From contig CM046309.1 of NCBI GenBank assembly GCA_025267735.1, positions 31,781,202 to 31,845,201 on the forward strand: a DNA stretch of 64,000 bases, in the 5' to 3' direction. Source of the stretch: Mactra quadrangularis. Lineage: Eukaryota > Mollusca > Bivalvia > Venerida > Mactridae. Shown here in pieces: positions 13,301 through 25,300 of the stretch. Position 1 is the first letter of the stretch; every line of letters starts with the position of its first letter. The notes under the pieces were generated by a model. The model saw nothing but the letters and a program-made list of their open reading frames with translations, was not told the DNA's origin and did no database searches. A program made the translations under genes and the position numbers.

Positions 13301-16300
13301 ATCCCCTTTCAATAATTTCCTTTTCTTCTATGGTAATATATATCAGCCATTACTTACTATCATTGCCATGTGTGGGGTGTTAGTAAAAGTGAGCTACCTG
13401 GCCCCTCAGCTACTAAGTCTACCAAAAGGGATACAGGGGGTGTAATAAGAAAATCTAAGCGAAACCTAATCTTCTAAAACAAAATACATGCACCGTATAT
13501 CTATTATATCAATGAAAACCTACCTGAAACAATGAAATCATTTACACGATTAAGTTGATCTCATCTAATTGAATTATCATTAATTTTTAATATACCACAT
13601 TTGTATAGCGCTCTTTTCACATTGAAATATGTTCGCAAGCGCTTCACCATTGCCATATACTTTTATTTCCTCCAATTACTGAAGAGCATAATATATAATC
13701 ATATATACATATAAACGATAAGACAAAAATATCATATAAATACAAAAATATAATCAAAGCAGATCCTGTAATAGCTAGAAGGCAAAGAATTATCTATCCA
13801 TTACTAGCTATTACAGGAATAGTTCAAACACAAAATAAGTAAGTTCATGACCAAACCCATCTCACTCGGGGGCGAAAGCGAAATGTGGGTGAGATGGGCT
13901 AAATGAACTGTTAACAAAGTCTTCAAGCAAGCAATATCATATACAACCAAAAAAAGCCCTAAATGTCACACATAGAATTAATACTCTTAATGAGCAAAAG
14001 GTTAGGCTCTAACCTACCTAGCGCTAATAAGAAAATGTATGAGCACAATGTATGAACGGAAGTGAATTTACTTGTTTCAAAGTGTTTCAAAGCAATAGTA
14101 ATAAATTCATCTCTAATGTGATTGTTACAAAGACAAAACCATAACTGATGTTGGACAATGTTTGTGACTAGGTCACCACAAAGAGTACATTGTTCTACAT
14201 ATGGACGAGAGAAAAATCTACCTAGAATTCGCATAAATTGACTACATACAATGGATAGTTCACCAAAACGACGTGATAATGTCCAGATCTTACATGGTTT
14301 ACCGACTGTAAGTCTGACTGACGACTGTCTTTTTTGACTCAAAGAAGGACTGGAGATCAGTGGAGGAAAACATCTCATGTTCAAACTCCAACACGGTAAT
14401 TACATAGGACCCTATCGAGAATCGACCGATTTGATTTTAACATACGATAATTTCAGTTGATGCCAAGCACTTTACCTGCCTTGATCCCCTTTCAATAATT
14501 TCCTTTTCTTCTATGGTAATATATATCAGCCATTACTTACTATCATTGCCATGTGTGGGGTGTTAGTAAAAGTGAGCTACCTGGCCCCTCAGCTACTAAG
14601 TCTACCAAAAGGGATACAGGGGGTGTAATAAGAAAATCTAATCGAAACCTAATCTTCTAAAACAAAATACATGCACCGTATATCTATTATATCAATGAAA
14701 ACCTACCTGAAACAATGAAATCATTTACACGATTAAGTTGATCTCATCTAATTGAATTATCATTAATTTTTAATATACCACATTTGTATAGCGCTCTTTT
14801 CACATTGAAATATGTTCGCAAGCGCTTCACCATTACATGCATAATGTATAAATAAATGTTTAAGATGAATACAAAAATAATAGAATTAAATGTTAGTGGA
14901 ATTAGGACCAAGTATACAAACGAGATGATAATTTTATCGCCTTCTATCTTAGTACATTGTACATGTATTGATGAATTTAATTCAACTGTCTGTGGCTCCT
15001 AATTTAACTCCTCATAATTAGATACATGTCTATCAGTCATAAGTACAGAAAACCTGAAGTAAATATTCAAACTAGTGGAGATAATGTATGTATCGCCACA
15101 GACAGTTAAATGTATGCCAAAAATACTAAATACTGATGTGACAGTTAAATACTAGGGATGAAACGATATGGCGATATATCGATAAAATATATCGATATAT
15201 CGATCGGTCCACGATATGTATCGTGGCACAGCACGATATATCGCGATACGACTCTGACATTCGTAATCGGTGGAAGCCACTGTATTTTTATAATTCGACG
15301 GGTATGCCAATTCGTTTAAGAAATATAACCTCCGTGGCTGTTTGAAAAACAGACCGGTACAACTCAATCCATGGACAACTCAACCCGTGAATGTCTCAAT
15401 CCGAAGTTTGAACTACTCAGCCTGCAGGTGAAGACAACTCAACCGATGGACAACTTTAGATCATAAATAAAAGAATGTGAATGTTTGTATTTTTATAATG
15501 CCTACTCGTATCGTATCGTAAATAATCATATCGTCTCCTTTCGTATCGATACGTATCGCATCTTGTGATGACCGTATCGTCTCATCCTTATTTAATACAC
15601 TGTAAACTCTAATATTATTCAACAAGACAAAAAATATCACAACCTCTATCAGGCGGTTACAACTGACAAATCCATGATATTATTATGTTCATCATCATAA
15701 TATTACATGTAGAAATTTCCTTCTAGTAGCAATCCATTGACTAACAGCTCTTTCTAGATGCAACCATACATGCACCACGTATTTCATGACCGATGATATT
15801 TCCTAGTGAATTTTTCTACACATGTGCTAATCATCATGCTAGTTTATTTTTTTCTACTAAACATATCAGTCCTGTGTTACTTGTCAGTACATTCCGTGAG
15901 ATAGAAAATAAGATAGAAAGATTTAGACAGAACATTAGATAATTGAGCTAAACATTAGATTCATATATATGGCAGGTAACATGAGCCTGTTATTTAAAAT
16001 TGTACAACATGTTCAATCGATGTTATGACATGTAATTGTGCCAGTACACGGTTACCGAACAAATGTTTGCCGCTACCATGCCATAAGTTACCGTTTGGCA
16101 TTCAGAAATTAATTTGCGAAAAGATTCAAAATGGCGATTTTGGTAAATACAGAAGAGTTCCGAATGTTTCTGTATGAAAGAAAGTTGTAGCAGCTATCAA
16201 ACTTATTCTAACTTGCACAAATATCTTTGCCTCCGATGTGAACTATCCCAAACCGAGTCGTTTCTCGTTCATCGATATCATTCACTGGTATAATGCGAGG

Positions 16301-19300
16301 GTACAATTTCTTGGTCCGCTTACTAAGTTACGACTGTGGAAAAGTTTTTTTTGCAGTAGGCGCTCTTGTCATAGGCGGATAGGATGTGGAAAAATACTAA
16401 CACAAACATATTTCAAGACGAGAAAACTCCGGAAATTTCTGGTGAGAAATTCTTCCTGAAACAAAAATCATCCGAAGATTTGTCTTGTCAAAGATAAGCA
16501 AAACTAGAAGATTGCATTTCCACACTCTATTCACATGCATGATAAATTGATAATATAATATTAAAGCCCCATTATCATAAGTAACCCTGTTTTTGGACTG
16601 CGAAGATAATAGACAATTATCTAGTTCAAACAACTAAATAAAATGCAAATATTGTTTAAATATATTTATGTTATTTGTTACATTTTAAAGTGAAAGTAAA
16701 GATCGAAACCGAAAGTAGAATTTGTCGTCAATACTTGAAACAAAGTTTTGATCACAGTTTGTTTAAGGTGAAGTCTTATTATTGAAAAAAACTTACTTTG
16801 AATAACGTAATTCAGCTCTACAACTGTTTTGGATTTGGTATATTGAACATTAGAGTACTTAGATGAATAAAGTTTGGTCTAATAAAAGTTTCCCATTTTT
16901 TTAAGAAACGAACGCTTGGTCATACTATTGGCACCAGAGTTCATGATCATAATTCAATGCGTACATCCCTATATATCGTTCCCTGTGCATACATTCATGT
17001 ACACTAACTTATATAATTATAATGAAAGTATAGTTATAACCGTACGCGGCAATGTATACGGAAGCGATTTTTATTTGTGTTTGTTGCCAAAATATTATAT
17101 GTGTGCGTATTTAAAGAATGTGAGGACCTCTGGTGCCAGTGGGTCATACTGACATTTAGAAAGCAGAATGAATGGAACTGTTTATTGTCTCTCTAATACA
17201 TGGTAGATTCTGATAACTTCATGGTTGTAAAACAGTTTTCAAGTCTACTGTTAATGAATATATCTTCATATAGTGGCTTTAAAACATCTTAGAATTCTAA
17301 ATGTTGTGTAAATTTCTGGACATTAATTGTAGGCAAGGAATCTACGATTCTGACATTGGTAGGTTAAATATATAAACAAAGAGGTATCAGTAGCCTACTT
17401 CTGGCAATAAGCCTTCACTGTACTTGTATGTTATACAATATACAACTCCCAGGGTCATAATGACCATGAATCATTTTCTATTGCGTTGATTATTTCAGTA
17501 TATTTGGTACATTGTATGTACAATAATTATTGTTATTCAAAGGTCAGTCAGGCCATTTGTACCTTTGGAAAGATGTTCAGTTGGTGTGGCCGACTTTTAC
17601 TCTGAGGTCAATAATGCAACACATTGGTCATTTTAGTCTTTGATTTATTGATGTAAGCTAGGAATTCAGCTATGGTCGATAATGATCAAAATTTTGTCGT
17701 TCTCATAACAGGTCGCACTTGTAGCCGTATACCAAGTTTGATATAATTACAAACAATGAATAATTTCTTAATGGCTTTTTATTGGACTGACGATATACAT
17801 GTATGCCTGGGACTGAAGGCTAACATTTAAGTATGACAGAATCCTATGAATATTATCCATGTACTGACCCACGACTACGTTAACCATAGATGGCCGGAAC
17901 CGTTCCGAGTCCAAAAACTATCTTTATAAAGTATATTTATAAAATGATATGACTTGGAACCGTACTGGTCGCCTATGATGTTAACCATACACCCCCATGT
18001 AACTGTACTTTCTAAGACAGGTGAACAGTACTCGCACATCACGTGAAATATTAATAAATAATTTTTCCATTGACCTAAATACTCTTATTATTTACTCAAC
18101 AATTCCAATGAAATGTTTGTATCAGGTAACAACATTCTCTCCATTTTTACGCGCTATAAACACTGGAACGAATCAATGGTATTTCTTTCAGGGGTTCCAA
18201 ACCTAATATTTTTTCCACGGTTTAAGGCACTAAAAGTTTAATTTTGATTCTGATTTTAACACCATTTAAACAAGATATGGTTGATGTATTAAATCAAGGA
18301 CTTTAGTCAGTTATTTCCCTTTGTATACTCTTCAAATAGGTAGGTCAAATTAGTTGGACTCCTCGGATTTTACTCTTACTTTTCAATGTCAATTTGCCTA
18401 AGTAAATAACTTTTTTGTAAATCATTTAATTTGTTTAAAATTCAAGCTAAGTAATTTTAGAAAGTAAGATTGTAAAGAACTATCTAAATTTCTGTTACTA
18501 TCTTCATTAACAAGAAAGATATGAAATATTTTGTTATCCTTACATATAATTACAAAGATAAAATCTGAGGAGTCTTAACTGTAAGGACATACTTACCAAT
18601 TAGATTGCTTCAGATTTGATCAGGGGAAGATAACTAGGGCTATCGCGATACGCTAGAAGCGTACTTAGCACCGTATTGCGATACGTACCACGATATATTG
18701 TGGGTATATAGATTCGTTGTGTCTCTGCTGTATTCAACAGAAACCCTGCTAATTTTATATGCAACTACTTGAATCTAGTTTCACTAGGTCTACACGGTCA
18801 TTTAGGACTGTGATACATGTTTTGCAAATATAAAAAATATGCTTAGATGGAAGAAACGATCAACCTACATAACATCTTAGCAATCGAGCTTCAAGGGCTT
18901 GTATTATCAAGCGTTTTACTACCAATTTTAGTCGTAAATCCTTCTATGTTGTATTTACATATTATCGTAAGATGTTTGATAATATGCTGCCCTGGATGCC
19001 ATGCTTGTTTTACAACTTCCTGTCCCAAAGTATTCGATTTGAGAACATATTTTGAACAAGTTCCGTATAACCAATCGAACGCGCCCCAATCAGTTAAATT
19101 CTTGTAACTTAAGCTTAGATTGAATGAAATGGAAAAACTGCCGTTTAGCTTCTTTTATTTCGCGAAGGGAGGATTTTTCCAATGAAGAGAAAAATATCGC
19201 CAAATACCGGTACGTTGAATTCGTACCGCGATACGTATTGCCGCAGCTGCGTATTGCGATATATCGGTATACCGGTATATCGTGACAGCCCTAAAGATAA

Positions 19301-22300
19301 CTGACAAAAGTCCCTAATTACTTTGTAGTGAACATACTGTCTTGGAAAGAACTCAAACCAATCTCAGCGGTTTCTTCCTATTATTACTCCATGATAAAAA
19401 CTTAGCCAACTGTCCTAGCGTAGTGGTAAAGTGTGGTAGACTGTCGAGTTACTCACATTCTAAAAGTGACTGAACCGACTGTGATTTAGCAGGACTCTGT
19501 CCACGGTCCACTGGCTTTATTCGAAGACTATTTAAGGGTACGGTTTTCTGAATGACTTCCTATGAATTCAAGTATAATTGTCGAAGAGTTATTTCCCTTT
19601 GAATTAAATAGAAGATATATCGAGTAACTTCCTTTTGATTTCAAATCAAGAGAGCCAGACTTACATCCCATTTACTTCAATGTCTATTAATCTACACTAA
19701 TATTTCTGTGGTTGCTAGTATTAAAGTTCTAGAGTTAACTCCCTTTGATACCAAATATCAGAATATAGAATTAACTCCCTTTGATTGCCAGGTCCCGGTT
19801 TTGATTCTTGTCATCGGTCGATCCTTCCATGAATATTCGGTATTTGATATTGGTTTTTTTCCCGGCACGAGGACGATGGAAGAAGTTGTTGGCGTCTTGA
19901 GGAAGCATGTAAGCGAGTTATTGAAAAGAAAAATGCCCGCAAAAGTGAGATCTGTATAGAAGTGGCTTTCGGAATTTCGGATACTAGTATGAAAGAATAG
20001 ACGTAAAATGTATAGGTACATAAATATATGGTATCATACATGGAGCTAGCATCATTTATGAGTTCTTTATTTATTCATAATTGTACTCAAAACTAATTTT
20101 TATGACGTTATTGCAATATTACATCGTTAAATTGTTTTATTTTCTATAGCTTTTTTTTATTTCAGGTGTAAAATACCATTTTACGACAATGACACATTTG
20201 AGATCTCCGGTGATACCCATGTATCCTATATTAACCGTACAGTACCTCTTTCCAAAGATCCATTCTTTTTATATGATAGATGTAATCTATTTACACCGGT
20301 AGATGGCGCTTACAACTATGATAATTATACTGACAGTACTACAAAATGTTCAGAATGGGTCTATGATACTTCAGTATTTTATAAGACATTTACATCTCAG
20401 GTATTAATTATGGTTATTCTTTAATATCATTTATGGTTCCCCTTCAAATTTCTTTGACAAAATCGAATTCACTGATCTTAGCAACGAAAGGTTCTTATTA
20501 TATGGACCCTTGCCTTATACAGGGATTTTATAAAACCCATGCCTTATAAAATCAAGGATTTGGAACATTACAAATATCGAATCTGTATGATTTTGAAATG
20601 ACCAAGTTGCATGGTCATTATATTGGAATTTTACTGTATTAAGTCGTCACATTTGGCCATAGTTTCGAGGAACAAACGTTCACTTATGTGTATCTACAAA
20701 ACAATACATGTACATCTTACACATATAATTATAATAACAAATATCACAATATTACATTTCAGAAAAATTTTGTCTGTGGTGATGCATTAAAGACTTCACA
20801 TATACAGATGTTCTTTTATTTTGGTGTATTAGTTGGTGATCTCGCCTTAGGTATCATGGCTGACATGTGAGTATCTTATTTATAATAGTTTATTAAATCA
20901 TTTTGCTCGATTTTAAAAAGTAGTTATTACAAATTAGATTAATCACTCTCGTGGTGGCTTCATGGCTTTCCAAGTACTAAGTAAGTTGTATAAAGGTCTT
21001 GCCCAAGGAAACAACGAAGGTGCTTTTAGAATGTCGTGCTAGGTTATTTGAGCTTATTAGAAAATCTAGTGTAGACTGACTTTATTAAGTTCAATTTTTT
21101 AGCAGTTTTTTTTAATTTTATTACGACAGTCAGTTAACTACTCGCCGTTTTTGGAAAGGCTAAATCTCCTAATTTAGAGATTAACCAATTACTAGGCAGA
21201 TACTTCTGTCAGTGACTGACAACTGCTTTACATGATTTGGAATCAGTGGTAGAAGGAGAATAGCCGTAGAATTTATTTCATGACGAAGCTCCGCGAAAGT
21301 ACTTTGTATTTTATCACACCCACTGCTTTCACGTTAAGTTTAGTAAATGTTACGAAAGTAGTCGACCAGATTGTATCGAATGATAATGAGATTGACTTGC
21401 ATCAGGCCAATAATTTCAGACTAAACCAATGTTGATTATCATGTATTTCAGGTTAGGAAGAAAGAAAGCAATGTGTGTTGGTCTAACAATGTTACTGTTC
21501 TCATCTATTGCTGTTACCTGGGCTCCAGAATTTTATTCATTTGGTATTCTACAATTCCTTATCGGTGCCTTTGCCCATGGAGCATTTATGACCTTTTCAG
21601 TATATAGTACGTATTTCTGTTATATTTGAATAGTTCCACTAAATTAATATGGTTTAGTTATTTGTTTCAAACACTTAATTGCTTTACTTGTTCTTTAGAG
21701 AGACGATACTACTTATTACGAATAGGTTGTTTCTTGTCCGAAAATGCTAAAAACAGATACGGTAATTTCAATCTGATTAAAACCCGATTTAAAAGTTTAC
21801 ACTCACATACTCGCTAATTTAGATCTGGCCTTTTCCAAACGAAGGTCACGTTCAGGTGACCTTTTCTCATCATAATAATCATGACGAAATTGTTATGATA
21901 CGTTCTTGTTTACATCGTCTACGTCACGCAATTTGAAATGAGCCGCCCAATCACAGACGGTGAATAATACTGCTGTTAAATAAGCATGCAAAACTTGGTC
22001 TAAAAGTAGAAATTACGAAATCAAAATGTGTTTAATAGTGTTTTCGTCTAGATGAAAGCTACGCATTGATTGGTCGACACAAAGTTCATCTCGACGTGAC
22101 CTTCAACGGAGAAAGTAGAGAGCCTGTACGACAACGCTCTACAGGATATCTGTTTACGGAGAGTGCGGTAATTTTGGCCTCTTTTTGATAACCTCCCTAG
22201 TCATATTACCGCGGTCAGTCGTCATTCTCCCTGTTGCTTGACAGGCATGTACTTTTGTGACAAAACTTTAAACAACTGTCAGTATATACTAGCACCGGAG

Positions 22301-25300
22301 ACTGAGAAGTGTCCTGCTTAATGCATACGTAGGATCTAGAATGACCGTAGTGAATATTTCATGATTGATAATATTTAGCCATGGAATTATGATACAATTG
22401 ATATTTACTAACAATATCTGTGATACTTTTTTTCTCCTGTTTGTTTCATCCTATGCCTTTAGCTCATTCATATTTAGTGGAGAAACAATTTACATGTATA
22501 TCAATCACAAGCGAGTCCACTTCCTGATCCCACTAGCAAGAAGCAATTAAGATATACCGTTTCCAGGTTATTGAAACAACGAGTTTGGTTTAAATGTGAT
22601 TCGAAACAACTAAAAACTTTGTTATCAAATGATTTCCCATTCCGAAGTTGTAGCCTCTCGACCACGACCACAGCTATGCTGACAGACTTCATCTATTTTC
22701 CATGTTTCAGTTATGGAGATAGTCGGGCCAGTAGAAAGAGTATGGACAGGACAGTTTCTACAGATCTGTTTTGCTATAGGGGCTGTCTATCTAGCAATTG
22801 TGAGTTATTTCATCAGAGAATGGACATGGATCAACCTAGCTTGTGCTTTACCTTGTATTTTGTACCTGTTATATTGGTGGTAAGTACAGTAGTCCTGTGT
22901 TTTACATGGGGTTTCCCTATGTTTAGTAGTGGACTGAAGCAAATTCTCATTTCAATCCGCAATGGACGGTTACATTTGGCGGCACATGCTCAAATAGAGG
23001 GATAATGACTACCGCAAATAAAGTTATGCACTTTACGCGTTAGCACGCAAACGATGCAGTGTTTGCAATATCAATATACATGATCCGATTAATTTTTAGT
23101 TGCCGTAGCCAAATTATTTAATGACCAAACTGTACAAAGGTATGCTCCGGTTGAAAACCGAATCCACTACCCTTTGATCAGTAGACTTGTTTGCTACAGA
23201 CTGTGCGTGCCAGGCGGACTTGTTATTGAACAGAACAGAACAGAAATGTTTTCGACAAAAGCACTAGAATAATAGTCATAAACTAAATAACACAATTTAA
23301 TGTACATATAGTTTGTTAAAGCTGTGTATTTAACAGTCGCTAGATCAAAGAAACCTGAATTTCCATATCGTTTTTAAACGTAAAGCGCCATAAATTACAT
23401 ATTAAAAATCTGGACGGCTTAAATTATAAATAAAATGTAAATGATAATGTCGACATTGATAGACGGTACCAGCAGTAAACTGAAATTTTTATGGACATTA
23501 TCATATATTTTTGTTTGGATTTAACGCCGAAGAGCAACGCATTTTTACTGATCAAAAAGTTTCAGTACATAATTTAGGTCTCAGTTCATGAGTGTTTCCC
23601 ACCCACAGAACATTGAAATATTTATTTTATTAGTGCATTTATAGATATTGTATGTTCTATTAAGATAAAAACATCGTCATCGTAATTTCAAACCGACATA
23701 CAAGCATTTGCAAAGTTTTGAGAAAAACAAACATTATGACTGTAACTACATGAAGCTTATTTATCATATGATTTTTTCCGTATTGTAAAAATGGTGGCTG
23801 TAAAAAGATGGTGGACTGTCGGACCACTTACATGCTGAAAGTCACTGAACCGACTGTGATTTTCGTGGACTCTGTGCACGGTCCACTGGCTTAATTCGAA
23901 GACTGAATTATAACACCTTGTTGTCTTGTAGGTTGATTCCAGAGTCTCCAAGATGGTTGCTAAGCAAAGGAAAACACAGTGAAGCTACTAGTGTACTTTG
24001 TGAAGCAGCTAAAACAAATAAAGCAGATCTTATGGATAAAAACCTCGAACTGGATAATGATAAATCTGAAGAAACTGCTGGTACTATGTGGCATGTTGTT
24101 TCTAGTCCTGTATTACTTCGGAGGACCTTGATATTGAGTTTTGATTGGTGAGTTTGAATTGTAAAATAATGTGTCTTTTAGTGCGTATAATCTTAAATCA
24201 GTTTATGAACATTGATAGGCTTACATTTGCTTTCCATAACATATATTTAAATTTGTTTTATATATTCACCTGTGAATTATGATATTACATGTATCATTTT
24301 TTCTCATTTTTTCCCTAGAAACTAGAAACACATAATTCTGAGTTTAGACGGAAGCTTTTGACAATTATGATGATAATAAAAACGAAATGTTCTCAGCGAG
24401 GCAAATATTTTTATTTTGACGGTGTTCAAAAAGGAATAAATACAACAACACGATTTAGATATGAGTAAACAGAACCCTATAGAAAAGGGTCAATTGAATT
24501 ATCGTGTTTGATCAAGATGGACTGTATTTGGTGCGGGTGTACTTTCGGAAGTTGTTGGTTACTTTTGCGCAAATATTAATGCGGCATTCAATATACATCG
24601 TATTCGTGAAATGTCACTTTAAGGACGTGCCAATTGTTTCTTCAAAAATCCATGCTTTATATTTATTAATTTTCTTTCAATTTCAACACTTGTGGCACTG
24701 GTTCAATCCTCGATCATCAATGGTCATAAACTGTTTTGAAATGTCGAAAATAGAATTCTATTGCTTCCTAATAACATAAGATATGGGCACTTTAGAGAAG
24801 GGTGGGTACTGATAGAGTCATTGTACATTAGTGTTAATCAGCATCCTTTTGATATACAACGTTAGGTTATTATAGAATGATGGGTCCTACTGAAGTAAGA
24901 GTACAATCACCATTGTTTGATTTAGTCTGTCAACTGCAAACACAAATAAACAAATGCTCTTATTATTTGACTAATAAGACATGCATGTCTTTAGATTAAT
25001 CATTATGTATCTTAATATATTTGTTTAATGATGTAATTTATGACATGCTTGTATGTAAAACTGTTCTATGATCAAAGGCACTATTTTGTGCTAGTTTAAG
25101 TATTTAAATAAAGTGTGTAAGTGTGTATAATTTCAGGATGATAGTAAGTATGGTATACTATGGTGTAACAATGAACGCAGGAAATCTAGGAGGAAGCTTT
25201 TATCTCAATTTTCTACTAATGGGTATCGCTGAACTACCAGGATATTTTGTTGGTATTTTAGTATTAAATAGAATAGGACGTCGTTATGCCAACGCTGGAG

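Noticed and set aside
13132..14834. LTR retrotransposon with 520-bp LTRs
   Set aside because: The direct repeats do not have TG...CA ends, no primer-binding site follows the left copy, no polypurine tract precedes the right, and no target duplication flanks them.
22571..23005. 144-codon ORF as a separate gene
   Set aside because: It overlaps SLC22 exon 5 in another frame. The family protein is encoded in the exon frame, and this ORF shows no domain.
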